Numbered from the stretch's first letter, positions 17,931 through 27,983 are shown. The stretch is 64,000 nucleotides of DNA from CAYMZZ01 sp047600605 (GCA_047600605.1 JASGKK010000001.1:248001-312000); one strand, 5' to 3'. The notes: generated from the sequence alone by a model not told the origin. Made by a program: numbers and translations.

Positions 17931-19049
17931 TTAATGTTCCAGTTTTGTCAGCACAGCCTGTCCTTTGCGGATCTCTTCAGAAGCTTTTTTAATAAGCGTA
18001 TCCTGCGCTACTACAGCTCCGGTTATCTCTGTACGCTCGCCATTGCTGGTGCCAGTGGCAATAGGAACCCATTCTGCTTTGCCATCTTTCACGCGGATCA
18101 CAAATACGCCCAGCGAGGAATTGAGAATGGCGGTGTTGGGAACATTGACTGTGGCGGCACCACTTTGCAGTGGCAGTATGATCTCCGCTACCATGCCCGG
18201 CAATAAATTTTTAGCACTATTTGCCACATCCATTTCCACTCGTTGTGAGCGCAGCCGGTTATCGAGCGCACCTGCCGCTCTTGAAATGCGGGCCGTGAAT
18301 GTATCGCCGGGCAGGGATTGCACCGTAAATTTCACTTCTCCGTTTCTGTCAAGGCTACCGGTATAGGATTCGGGTACACTCACCACAAGCCGCAGTTTTT
18401 TTTGTTCTACGAGTGTGAAGATCGGTAGCTCAGATCCTTTACCCGTAGGACCTACATAGGCTCCGGTACTTACATTCCTGGCAGAAATAACACCACTGAA
18501 TGGTGCCCGTATCTGCAGGTAATTGCGTGTATCCGTTACCTCGCGATAAGCAGCGCGTGCAGCATCCAGTTGTGCCAGATCTGATTGCTGCCGGGCATTG
18601 GCCAGTTCCAGGTCATTGGGCGAAATGGTGCCGGGCGTTTTACTGGTTTGCAACAGGCGTTCATAGGTCGCTTTACTTGCGATGTATAAAGCTTCCTGTG
18701 ATTTGAGTCGCGAAGCAGCTGCATTTTGTTGCGCATTCAATTCAGGTGCTTCGAGTGTAGCCAGCAACTGACCGGCCTGTACATCACTGCCCACATCTGC
18801 ATATAGCTTACTTACAAAGCTGCTTACCTTGGCATACAGATCTACCTGCTGCCAGGCCTGCAATTCACCCGGTATGCGTACCGTAGCAGCGAGTGTTCCT
18901 TCCTGTGCCAGTATAACCGGAATGCCGGCAGGAGCAGTATCCTGCTTTGTCTTTTTTTCCGTGGCTTCTGATTCACCACAGGCTGTGATACCTGCAGCCA
19001 GTGCTGCCAGTATCAGTACATAAAACGTATAAGTTGAAAAACGGTTCAT
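17931..19049 (-). CDS. RND efflux periplasmic adaptor, lipoprotein
   Basis: Membrane fusion protein of a tripartite pump, 372 aa. Signal with lipobox (ALAAGITAC). Then the first half of the lipoyl domain (VDLYAKVSSFVSKLYADVGSDVQAGQLLATLEAPEL), an alpha-helical hairpin (about 100-160), the returning lipoyl half (LQIRAPFSGVISARNVSTGAYVG) and beta-barrel and membrane-proximal domains to the end. It starts 11 bases after the permease stop. Third gene of the TolC-permease-adaptor order. Confidence 0.95.
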   Translation of the reverse strand: MNRFSTYTFYVLILAALAAGITACGESEATEKKTKQDTAPAGIPVILAQEGTLAATVRIPGELQAWQQVDLYAKVSSFVSKLYADVGSDVQAGQLLATLEAPELNAQQNAAASRLKSQEALYIASKATYERLLQTSKTPGTISPNDLELANARQQSDLAQLDAARAAYREVTDTRNYLQIRAPFSGVISARNVSTGAYVGPTGKGSELPIFTLVEQKKLRLVVSVPESYTGSLDRNGEVKFTVQSLPGDTFTARISRAAGALDNRLRSQRVEMDVANSAKNLLPGMVAEIILPLQSGAATVNVPNTAILNSSLGVFVIRVKDGKAEWVPIATGTSNGERTEITGAVVAQDTLIKKASEEIRKGQAVLTKLEH

Positions 19050-19060
19050 TTTTTATCTGC

Positions 19061-22000
19061 TTAAGAATGAGTAGATGGTTTAGTAGCGGTACTGGTATCT
19101 GCCAGCTCCGGAATATAATGGGTGCTTTCAGTGTCTTCCGGATCGAGTGAGAGACTTTGTGTAGAAGCTTTACCCTGTCCCCAGGCAAATGCCAGCGGCA
19201 GAATAAACAGTGCGGCAAAAGTAGACGCAATCAATCCGCCGATGACGGCACGTCCCAGTGGCGAAGACTGATCGCCGGCTTCACCCATACCCAGTGCCAT
19301 CGGTATCATGCCGACCACCATGGCCAGGGCCGTCATTACAATGGGACGCATGCGCAGCGCTGCTGCTTCGCGCGCCGATAATAAGGCGTTGCCATTATGC
19401 TTACGCAATTGCTCTGCATTGGTGATCAGCAATACGGCATTCGAAATAGAGACTCCTACCGACATGATCATGCCCATATAGGATTGCAGGTTGAGGGTAG
19501 AACCGCAAAGCATCAGTAATGCCAGCGAACCAAGCAATACAGCCGGCACGGTTACCAGCACAATCCCTGATACTTTGAATGACTGGAAATTGGCTGCCAG
19601 CATCAGGAAAATGACTATCACCGCTACCAGCAACCCGCTTTGCAGGCTGCTGAGCGTATCTGTCAGTGTATTGCTGAGACCAATCAGTTCCACATTTAAA
19701 CCGCGGGGCAATTCGCCCAGGTTCTTAATTGCTTTCTGTACATCGTCGGCTGCTGTGCCCAGGTCCTGGTGATTGAGATTGGCTGTGACGGTAAGCATGG
19801 GAATAGCTCCCAGGTTATCGGTTTCACCATAAGTATATCCTTCGCTGATGCTGGCCACATCGCCCAGCGAGGGACGATTGTTGTTGCGCAGCAGGGGGAT
19901 GGCTCCAATCTCATCCTTACTGTTCATCTTGTTTTCAGGAATCTGTACCTGCACATTATAACTATAACCGGCAGCTTCATCGGTCCAGATATTTTTTTCT
20001 GTATATCGGGAAGAAGAGGTGGACGCGACCAGCGACCGCGATACATCATTCATATCCACACCCAACTGTGCAGCCCTGATACGGTCTACATTAATATTAA
20101 TGGCAGGATAGCGGATAGATTGGCCGATCTGCACATCGCGCAGGTAAGAGATCTTTTTCAGTTCATCGACCATTTTTTTTGCGTAGCTCTCATTTACTGA
20201 TTTATTGCGACCCGAGAAACGAACTTCTACCGGTGTGGGCGATCCCTGGCTCAGAATTTTATCAGTAAGTTCAATGGGCTCAAACGATAATCGCATGGAT
20301 GGATTGATGCCGCCGCTTTTTCCCTGATCTGATCTTTGAGGTCGTCGAGGTTGGTATGATAACCTTCTTTTAATGCTACCTGCAATACGGATTCATGTGA
20401 GCCCGCCATCCAGAGGTAAATAGGACTGATGGAAAAAAGCCCCGGATGATTACCCACATAGGCCGATGTGATGGATACATTTTCCTTACCCACTATTTCT
20501 TCAATACCATTCAGTAGTTTGAGCGTTTCCAGTTCGGTTTCTTCGATACGTGTACCATCGGGAACGCGCATGCGTACCTGAAACTGGTTTCCGTTGACCT
20601 GTGGCAATACGTCGCGTCCGATCGAGTCGAATAACCAGGCCGCAAGCCCTGCCGTCACCAGTATATAGCCGGTTACAATAACTTTTTTGTAAGGCATCAT
20701 ACGATGAATGAACCGGAGATAACGGGTACGCAGGTGTTCAAACCAGCTTACTTTTCCATCGCGGTTGCTATCAGCCCGCTGCAGGAGTATTTCTTTCTGT
20801 CCCCAGGTATTATGCTCATCGCTGAGGCCCGCAGCCTGCAGAGTTTCGGCATCAGTTAATTCATGTCCGTCTTTTGCCTTATGTTTTTTTACTTTCATCA
20901 GCCAGTTGGCCATGATAGGTACAAAGGTTTGCGCCAGGAAATAGGAAACGATCATGCTGAAGCCGATCGACAGGGCGAGTGGCAGAAACAATGATCCCGG
21001 AATACCACCCATCGTAAAGGCAGGTGCAAATACGGCAAGGATACAAAACAGAATCAGCAGTTTGGGGAAAGCAATTTCCTTACAGGCATCCCAAATGGCA
21101 AGCGCCTTTGGCTTGCCCATATCGAGGTGCTGGTGAATATTTTCAATGGTGACGGTACTTTCATCGACCAGGATACCGATGGCCAGTGCGAGTCCACTCA
21201 ACGTCATGATATTGATGGTCTGCCCAAAAAGGCTCAGAAAGAGCACGGCCGAAATGATGGATGCCGGAATGGTAAGGATAACGATGAGAGCTCCGCGCAT
21301 ATCCGCCAGGAACAGCAATACCATGAGGCCGGTAAGGATAGCACCGATCACACCTTCGCTCATCAGACTTTTTACCGAATTGATCACATAGGTGGACTGA
21401 TCAAATTCATAACTCACTTTTACATCTTCGGGCAGGTTGGTTTGAATGCGGGGTAGGGCCTTTTTCAGGTTTTGTACTACCTCCCAGGTAGAAGCATCGG
21501 CGTTTTTGGCAATACTGAGGTATACCGAGCGCCGTCCATTGACCAGTGCATAACCGGCGGTCATATCGGCTCCATCGCTGACCGTAGCTACATCGCGCAG
21601 GTAAAGATTTTGTACTCCTCCTTTAAAAAGAGGAATATTTTCAAAATCCTTTACTGTCTTGATGGTGGTGTTGGTTGGCGTGATATAGTATTTGTCACCG
21701 ATGCGCACATTTCCGGAAGGGGCAGTGAGGTTATTGAACCGCAGGGCTTCTACCAGCTGATCGGGTGTGAGATTATGCTGACGTAAAAGAGATGGGTTAG
21801 CGTTTACAACAACGGTGCGTACATTGCCGCCAAAGGGGGGAGAAGATACTATGCCGGGAATAGAAGTAAACGTAGACCGCACATATACATTCGCCAGGTC
21901 GAGTAGTTCGTTATTGGTACGCTTATCGCTGCTTAGTACCAGCTGGCCAACGGGAAGGGTAGAAGCGTCGAAGCGAATAATGAAAGGAGGGTTTGATCCC

Positions 22001-22362
22001 GGCGGAAAGGCGGCCTGTATACGGGTAGAAAAAGAGTTAAGTTCCGCCGCCGCCTGGGCCATATTGGTACCGGGATAAAAATTGATCTTCATGAGCGTGA
22101 GCCCCTGAATATTCTTGGTCTCAATGCTCTTGATACCATTTACAAAAAGGAAGATATTGATGTACTGCTTCGCAAAAAAAGCTTCCATCTGAGTGGGAGT
22201 ATACCCGCCAAACGGATGCGATACATATATCACCGGCAGATCCAGTTTTGGGAAAATATCAATCTTGATGGTATTGACCGCTTTTACCCCAAAAAAGAAC
22301 AGCCCGGCTACGATCACCAGGATGGTTATTGGTTTTCTTAATGCAAATCTGATCAGGTTCAT
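19061..22362 (-). CDS. RND efflux permease, one-base frame break at about 20317-20321
   Basis: Inner-membrane drug/proton antiporter of the HAE/AcrB-like RND class, about 1100 aa when joined. The N-terminal part starts at MNLIRFALRKPITILV (22362) and stays open to 20251; the C-terminal part continues in the -1 frame from MRLSFEPIELTDKILSQGSP. The join falls in a run of five A (minus strand): adding one A restores REKSGGINPSMRLSFEP. The fourth helix shows LALAIGILVDESTVTIENI with an acidic residue of the proton relay. A cytoplasmic insert between TM6 and TM7 carries an EF-hand-like loop (residues about 531-542). Sequencing error or pseudogene cannot be separated here. Confidence 0.9.
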
Positions 22363-22396
22363 CGGTTGGTTATATGAATAAGGAGATGATGATTGT

Positions 22397-23785
22397 TTAA
22401 GGCAATTCGTTAGTAAATACACGGAAGTCGCCGGTAGCAGCTGCTTTCAGCAATAAAGCCTGCCATACGTTGTTGTACGCAATATCGCGATCGGTCTCTG
22501 CTCTTACCAGTGCATAAATGGATTGAGACAGATCAACCAGGTCGGTCAACCCGTTTTGATACAGTACCGAACGTTGTGTATAGGCATCGCTGGCTGCTTT
22601 TAGCTGTGCCGGCACCTGCCGGTAAACGGTCAGCGCATTTTGCCATTTGGTATCTGAAAGTTTGCGTTGCGCATCGAGTTGCTGTGCAGCCAGGTTATAT
22701 TCTTCCTGCAATCCTTTACTGATCAGTTCCTGCGAGCGTACCTGCTGCGAAAGGCGATAGGGCTGTGTAATATTCCAGGTCACGCCCAGCCCCAGCAGGT
22801 AGTTGGTACGGGTGGGTTTGATGCCGGGCCAGTAAGCGGTGGTAAAGTCGTGCTGATTTTGTGCATACCCGCTGCCAAATCCTGAGCCCCTTGTCTGCAG
22901 AATACCAACGAGCGAAAAAGTAGGGTAGTAAAGTGTTTTCAGATATTTCTTTTGCTGCTCACTGACCGTTATCCGGCTTTTGGCCAGTTGCAATAATGGA
23001 TGTTGTTCGGGTGGAGGGGCACTTGTGTTGCTGACGGGAATGCGTGTCAGAAAAGTACTGTCCAGCACAAATACATCATTTGTTATTCCCATCAGTTGTG
23101 ATAGCTGATTGGCCTGTTGCTGTTCATTATCGACAGCGCGGGTGTAGGCAATAAGCGCATTGGCATAATCGGCATTGGCTAACGAGGAGTCAACACCAGC
23201 CACCAGACCGTTCAGTGCTTTGGTGATCACCGTACGACGAACGGTATCGATACGTTCCAGGTTTTTGCGATACGAATAGCTTAATTGATGTGCGGCCTGC
23301 AGATTGAGGTAAGCGGCAGCTACTTTAACTGAATGCTGAAACAACTCCTGCGAAAGATCCTGCTGATCGCGCAGGGCTACTGATTTGGCCACATTCACTT
23401 TTTCTTTGGCTTTGCCGAAGGCGAAAAAATCCCAGTTTACATTGGTCAGATACAATGCACCAAATGCGGCATTCCAGTTTTGCTCTGGCAGAGGCAGGCC
23501 GGAGGAAGCCACACCCAATCCGCCAAAACCATATAGCGGACCATTTTGTCCGTTGACTGTTCCGAAATCCTGCTGCAATCCAAAATTGATATTGGGCAGG
23601 TAATCGCGGCGTGCCTGCTCCACAGAAGCCTGTGAGGAACGGGCATATTGCTGGCGCGCCCTGATGCTGCCGTAATTGTGCAGGGCAGTGTCAACTGCGG
23701 CTTTGAGTGTCAGTACCTGCTGCGCCTGCAGGGTTGCTGGCAGGATTACGGGCAGCAGGATATATATGATCAGTTTTTTCAACAT
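22397..23785 (-). CDS. TolC-family outer membrane efflux protein
   Basis: Outer-membrane channel of the pump, 462 aa, with a cleavable signal (MLKKLIIYILLPVILPATLQA). Two outer-membrane efflux protein repeats give long helices (AVDTALHNYGSIRARQQYARSSQ; LKAASDAYTQRSVLYQNGLTDL) with the typical DLVDLSQSIYALVRAE at the end. First gene of the pump set; the permease ATG is 34 bases downstream. The regulatory pair upstream reads in the same direction. Confidence 0.93.
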   Translation of the reverse strand: MLKKLIIYILLPVILPATLQAQQVLTLKAAVDTALHNYGSIRARQQYARSSQASVEQARRDYLPNINFGLQQDFGTVNGQNGPLYGFGGLGVASSGLPLPEQNWNAAFGALYLTNVNWDFFAFGKAKEKVNVAKSVALRDQQDLSQELFQHSVKVAAAYLNLQAAHQLSYSYRKNLERIDTVRRTVITKALNGLVAGVDSSLANADYANALIAYTRAVDNEQQQANQLSQLMGITNDVFVLDSTFLTRIPVSNTSAPPPEQHPLLQLAKSRITVSEQQKKYLKTLYYPTFSLVGILQTRGSGFGSGYAQNQHDFTTAYWPGIKPTRTNYLLGLGVTWNITQPYRLSQQVRSQELISKGLQEEYNLAAQQLDAQRKLSDTKWQNALTVYRQVPAQLKAASDAYTQRSVLYQNGLTDLVDLSQSIYALVRAETDRDIAYNNVWQALLLKAAATGDFRVFTNELP

Positions 23786-24096
23786 ACAAAGAAGTCGAAG
23801 GTTTCGGGTTCAGTAAAAAAGGAGGCAGGCAACCGGAAAGGAGAGATGCTTTTCCAACTGCAAAACAAGCCTGTTATTTTGAAGCAATTTTGAAGAAGAG
23901 TTGAGTGGAAATTGAATTTTGTCGTTTGCTTCTACGGCAGGTGAGACCACTGCTATCCGGTTGTGAGGGTGACTTTATGGGGCGTTAAAGATTCAATCGG
24001 AGAAAAACACAGCACCTCGTGAACCACAAGAAAAAAATAAGCGAATACGGTAGGGAAATAGGATAAAGAGCCCCTGGCGCCTTAGTGATTTATATA
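23786..24096. other. 311-bp gap with fragments of a dispersed repeat
   Basis: No gene seen. About 23911-23953 and 24013-24042 resemble consecutive parts of the sequence at 16812-16875: both regions share CTACGGC followed by a GA(A)CCAC word, and both carry GAACCACAAGAAAAAA plus AAGnGAATA. They look like broken copies of one element. Confidence 0.45.
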
Positions 24097-25437
24097 TCAG
24101 GAAATGGCAGGCCTGATATGGCCGGATTCGGTTTGCGTTTGCAGCACAACAGGATTGGCAGGCAACTCTTCCATTGGCGACTGGCAAAATTGTACCGTCA
24201 CCGTATGCCAGCCATCTTTAAAATTGTATTGCACACAAAAATCGCTGACGGTGCAGATCTGTTTTACGATCGAGAGCCCGAGGCCAATGCTGTCGGCCGA
24301 CTGGTTACTTTTTTTGAATCGCTGAAACAGTTCTTCGGTAGGTATGACCGGGGGCAGACCTGTATTGCTGATCTGCAGGTACTGATGTGTGAGGGTCAGC
24401 ATCACTGCGCCATCTTTCACGTTGTGACGGATGGCGTTTAAAAGCAGGTTATTGACAAGTATTTCGGCCAGTGCAGGGTGTATTTTGATAAGTACACTGT
24501 TGTCGATATGAGTACTGAGTCGCAGATTCTTTAATGTCATACGGTCTGCAAAGGCTGCAATAGCTTCGCGTGTGACCCGGCAAAAACGAAGTTCTTCATG
24601 CGAAGGAAATTCGTGATTGTCGAGTCGGGTGAGCAGTGTAAGTGAACGGTTGATACGGCTCAGTTTGTCGATGGCATTTTGCATATCCGCAATAAGCGCA
24701 GCCTGATCGCCATTGATTTCGGTTTCGGTAAGCAATTCGATCTTGCTCTGGATTACCGCCAGTGGAGTCTGCAACTCATGCGAAGCATTTTCACTGAACT
24801 CTTTTACAGAAGCATAATCGGCTACAGCTTTATCGGTCATGGTTTGTAAAAAGCCATTGAGCTCTTTAAACTCCCGCGTGCTGGTGGGTGTCAGCTGCAG
24901 TTGCTCACGCTGCTGCAGGCTGAAACTGCGGATGGCTTGCATGGCGTGACGGAATGGGCGCAAAATAAAACGGGAAAGAATGCGCCCCGTGATCGCTACC
25001 ACAGCGATTATCATCAGCATTTTCCAGACCACGGCATTCATCATGCCTTTGAGAATGTCGTCGGTCTTGGTGACATAGTTGTAGGATGAGATTTTGTATA
25101 TCTGTCCGCCAATGGAAGCATATGAATTGACCCGTACCAGGCATTCGTTGTGATCAGATCCTTCAGGCTTATGCCAGGAGCGGGTGATCTCCGGATTTTG
25201 TGCAGGAATGGGCTGATCTGTTCTGCTCACTGCGATCGGTAGCCCCTGTGAAGAATGTTCCGGGGTCTCGCCACGTTGCAGCTGGGTTACAATATAATTG
25301 TTGACTCCTTTCAGGCGCACGATCTCTGCTTCATCCAGCCGTTTTTTAATGCTGTTGTAAGAAATGTACATGCTGATTGGTGTGACCAGCAGTACTACGG
25401 CAATAAACCAGATCGATATTTTATTAAGCAGGCTCAT
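24097..25437 (-). CDS. Sensor histidine kinase (HisKA class)
   Basis: Inner-membrane sensor kinase, 446 aa. Membrane segments at about 7-27 and 134-155 bracket a small periplasmic domain of about 100 residues. The H box ENASHELQTPLAV has the phospho-acceptor His220. The N box is LLLNAIRHNV and the G box SADSIGLGLSIVKQI. Its ATG lies nine bases after the stop of the OmpR-type regulator, the usual pairing. Position directly before the TolC/RND genes suggests control of the pump. Sequence does not give the signal. Confidence 0.95.
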   Translation of the reverse strand: MSLLNKISIWFIAVVLLVTPISMYISYNSIKKRLDEAEIVRLKGVNNYIVTQLQRGETPEHSSQGLPIAVSRTDQPIPAQNPEITRSWHKPEGSDHNECLVRVNSYASIGGQIYKISSYNYVTKTDDILKGMMNAVVWKMLMIIAVVAITGRILSRFILRPFRHAMQAIRSFSLQQREQLQLTPTSTREFKELNGFLQTMTDKAVADYASVKEFSENASHELQTPLAVIQSKIELLTETEINGDQAALIADMQNAIDKLSRINRSLTLLTRLDNHEFPSHEELRFCRVTREAIAAFADRMTLKNLRLSTHIDNSVLIKIHPALAEILVNNLLLNAIRHNVKDGAVMLTLTHQYLQISNTGLPPVIPTEELFQRFKKSNQSADSIGLGLSIVKQICTVSDFCVQYNFKDGWHTVTVQFCQSPMEELPANPVVLQTQTESGHIRPAIS

Positions 25438-25446
25438 GCGGAGGGG

Positions 25447-26136
25447 TCAGACTTTTGCTTTAGCTACATTGAATTTATATCCTAATCCATACACCGTTTC
25501 TATATAATCCATGCCATCGGCGGCGCTGATCTTTTTACGCAGATTTTTGACATGCTGATATACAAAGTCAAAATTAGACAAATTGTCTGTGTGGTCGCCC
25601 CAGAGGTGATTGGCAATCGACTGGCGGGAGAGAACCCGGTTTTTGTTTACAAGAAAATAGAGCAGCAACTCAAATTCCTTGCGGGTCACATCGAGCGGGG
25701 TTTCATGTACATATACTTCCAGTGTATCGGTATTCAACGAAATCTCATTGAAGCTGACCTTATTGGACCCGTTCAGTTTTTTGCGTCTGAATACCGCGCG
25801 TACCCGGGCATGCAGTTCGGGCAGGTGAAAAGGCTTGGTGATATAATCGTCGGCACCTTCTTCCAGCCCGGTGACTTTATCGTCCAGCGCATTTTTGGCC
25901 GAAATGATCAGTACGCCACTGCTGATCTTGTCGCGGCGGATGAGTTTCAGCAGTTCCAGTCCATTGTTGTCGGGCAGCATGATATCGAGCAGGATGCAGT
26001 CGTATGAGTTGAGACTCAGTTTCTCAGCCGCCTCCTCAAAATTGCCGGCCCACTCGCAGATATACCGTTCGCCTTCCAGGTAATAGAGCATACTCTGAGC
26101 CAGTTCCCGGTTATCTTCCACAATCAGGATCTTCAT
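25447..26136 (-). CDS. OmpR/PhoB-family response regulator
   Basis: DNA-binding response regulator, 229 aa. The receiver domain has the acidic pair Glu7-Asp8, phospho-acceptor Asp51 (ILLDIMLPDNNG) and the conserved Lys in DDYITKPFHLPEL. A winged-helix output domain (about 130-225) ends with GMDYIETVYGLGYKF. A likely -7 element TACCTTTG (26144-26151) is seven bases before the ATG. Cognate of the kinase that follows. Confidence 0.96.
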   Translation of the reverse strand: MKILIVEDNRELAQSMLYYLEGERYICEWAGNFEEAAEKLSLNSYDCILLDIMLPDNNGLELLKLIRRDKISSGVLIISAKNALDDKVTGLEEGADDYITKPFHLPELHARVRAVFRRKKLNGSNKVSFNEISLNTDTLEVYVHETPLDVTRKEFELLLYFLVNKNRVLSRQSIANHLWGDHTDNLSNFDFVYQHVKNLRKKISAADGMDYIETVYGLGYKFNVAKAKV

Positions 26137-26143
26137 ACGGCTG

Positions 26144-26151
26144 CAAAGGTA
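26144..26151 (-). promoter_or_regulatory. -7 element of the two-component operon
   Basis: TACCTTTG on the minus strand, matching TAnnTTTG, seven bases before the regulator ATG. No clear -33 partner was seen. Confidence 0.4.
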
Positions 26152-26186
26152 AGGAGGGAATTTTGAGGGAAAGTTGAAGCAAGGTC

Positions 26187-26329
26187 GAAGGTGAAGGGTA
26201 AAAGGCGGAAGGGGGATGAGTTTTAAGTGCTAAGTTTTAAGTAATAAGTAAGGCTGCCGGTAAGCCCTCCAATGCATGGCCGGCCAGTTTGCAATACCTT
26301 TTACCTCCCGCCTTTTACTTTCTACCTTT
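26187..26329. repeat. Imperfect inverted repeat arms overlapping a stop codon
   Basis: Arms at 26187-26212 and 26304-26329 match at about 20 of 26 positions in inverse orientation, all differences being purine transitions, around a core GTAAAAGGCGG. The stop codon of the SRPBCC gene (26322-26324) lies inside the right arm. Confidence 0.6.
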
Positions 26330-26774
26330 TCCATGCGGCTTCCATCAGATCAAACCCCTGTTGCCAGCCTTTTTCGCTTTCTGAGGTAGTACCTTCTGGC
26401 AGCGACTCCAGTTCTGCGGCTATATCAGGTCCGCTTTGTATAAAAATTACTTTACAGCCGCCGTTTTCCGGGGTGATGTCAATAGTTACGATATCACTGT
26501 TGGGCGAAAACTGCGGCATGGCAATAGTATAACGCAGGCGATAGGGCGGTTCAAATTCAAGATACTCGCCGGTCATCGTAAAGATCATGTCGCCTTCTTT
26601 ACGGGTTATGGTCCAGCGGCCGCCCACCTGCAGGTTCATATCAAATATAGTGTCATCAGTCCACCAGACACGCATGGCAACCGGATCTGTCATGGCAGCG
26701 AAGGCAATCTGTGGAGCTACATCGAAATGGCGGATGATTTGCAGGTTTCGGTTTTCTTTTTTGATGGAGTTCAT
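26322..26774 (-). CDS. SRPBCC/AHSA1-like protein
   Basis: Cytoplasmic protein of 150 aa with the START-like helix-grip fold of the Aha1/SRPBCC group (DVAPQIAFAAMTDPVAMRVWW, then GGRWTITRKEGDMIFTMTGEYLEFEPPYRLRYT). Members bind small hydrophobic ligands or act as chaperone helpers; the role here is not known. Its ATG overlaps the DUF4199 stop by four bases (ATGA), which points to coupled translation. Third gene of a LuxR - DUF4199 - SRPBCC unit. Confidence 0.88.
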   Translation of the reverse strand: MNSIKKENRNLQIIRHFDVAPQIAFAAMTDPVAMRVWWTDDTIFDMNLQVGGRWTITRKEGDMIFTMTGEYLEFEPPYRLRYTIAMPQFSPNSDIVTIDITPENGGCKVIFIQSGPDIAAELESLPEGTTSESEKGWQQGFDLMEAAWKR

Positions 26775-27280
26775 GCTGTTTTATTTTTTTTCTTAAGAAT
26801 GAATGCACTCACCAGGGCCACGATTAATCCGACCGGCAATACTTCTGAATAGGTGATAAGTATGGTGAACAGCGGATTTTTATACATCTCTTTAAAGTCG
26901 GCCATTTCTTTGGTTTTAGCGGCCAGTTCAGCGGCAGGTGTATTTTTTAAAACATGTTGGGTGTATACATCTATAAAATCAGGAACAAACAGGTAATAAT
27001 AAAACAGCCAGGCGACCACATACATCGTTGAGGCCACCAGGGCGATCAGTGCACCGGTTTTAAAGGCCCGTCCAAAACTGATGAAACCACCAAGCTGTTT
27101 ATTGCGGTAATTTCTGACGCCAAAAAAGATCAGGGAGAAGACAACGACCATGGCGGCATAACCCAGCACATCGTTGCCCTTGAAATCAGGGTTTGTGTAA
27201 AGCATATTTACCAGTATCACCATGTTTATACACATGATGGTTCCCAGGATCAGGCTAAAGATCAGGACAGTTTTTCTCAT
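26771..27280 (-). CDS. DUF4199 membrane protein
   Basis: Integral membrane protein of 169 aa. The ATG at 27280 (MRKTVLIFSLILGTIMCIN) is preferred to a TTG nine codons earlier because that TTG overlaps TAGTTTTG, a likely -7 element. Four membrane segments are visible: about 3-25, 35-52, 72-95 and 142-162. DUF4199 is a Bacteroidota-rich family with no defined biochemical role. Overlaps the SRPBCC gene. Confidence 0.85.
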   Translation of the reverse strand: MRKTVLIFSLILGTIMCINMVILVNMLYTNPDFKGNDVLGYAAMVVVFSLIFFGVRNYRNKQLGGFISFGRAFKTGALIALVASTMYVVAWLFYYYLFVPDFIDVYTQHVLKNTPAAELAAKTKEMADFKEMYKNPLFTILITYSEVLPVGLIVALVSAFILKKKNKTA

Positions 27281-27391
27281 TTGATTTTCGTTTTGTTGGT
27301 TGACCAAAACTAAAATCTCCTGACGGGGAACCGTTCATACTTTAGTACCAAAATTGATTTTTGTGGAAAATTGTACTTAAGTACTGGTTCT

Positions 27392-27883
27392 TTAGTCTAT
27401 GATTTTCAGACGTTTAGCTTTTTCGATCGCCTGTGTACGGCTTTTCACGTCCATTTTGAAATAGAGATTGGACACGTGGGTCTTGATGGTGCTGAGTGAA
27501 AGAAACAGGCTGCCGGCCATGTCGGCATTGCTGCAGCCGCGGGCCAGCAATTGCAGAATTTCGTATTCGCGTGTGCTCAGGTTGAGTTTTTCCAGTTCCT
27601 GCCGGTTGATGGAAAAATCTTCGGACCGGGTCACGTAGATTTCTTTTTCAACGATCACCGTTTCGGTGATGGTCTCAATTTTGGGTTTTACGAGTTGTGT
27701 AGCTACCCAGATGCCCAGGATCGTAAAAAATACGGCGATGAGCCCGATATAGATCTCGATCGAGTTGTCGACGATCAGGAATTTCCATTGCAGCCATTTC
27801 AGCAAAAAAGTCAGGAAGGCCAGGAGGATGCCATACAGGAGCAGGGATTTGGAGCGGGTGAATATGGATTTGAGATAATTCAT
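27392..27883 (-). CDS. Membrane-anchored LuxR-type regulator
   Basis: Protein of 163 aa with two N-terminal membrane segments (about 14-31 and 43-64), a short helical linker, and a C-terminal LuxR helix-turn-helix (about 100-160: LSTREYEILQLLARGCSNADMAGSLFLSLSTIKTHVSNLYFKMDVKSR, written here only to mark its extent by start LSTREYEIL and end KMDVKSR). It has no receiver or ligand domain, so the signal may enter through the membrane or through a partner such as the DUF4199 protein. It lies 111 bases before DUF4199 in the same direction. Confidence 0.88.
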   Translation of the reverse strand: MNYLKSIFTRSKSLLLYGILLAFLTFLLKWLQWKFLIVDNSIEIYIGLIAVFFTILGIWVATQLVKPKIETITETVIVEKEIYVTRSEDFSINRQELEKLNLSTREYEILQLLARGCSNADMAGSLFLSLSTIKTHVSNLYFKMDVKSRTQAIEKAKRLKIID

Positions 27884-27983
27884 GTCCGGAGGTTCAAATA
27901 TGCGATAAATTGTTTGGTTAATGTTGGGTGAAACGGATGAAATTATTTCCTATAATTTATATTATGTTAAGTAAAGCCTTAAG

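Noticed and set aside
20317..20321. Programmed -1 frameshift making two permease products
   Set aside because: The A5 run lacks a full slippery heptamer and no stimulatory structure was evident; four other genes carry similar breaks, which points to indel error.
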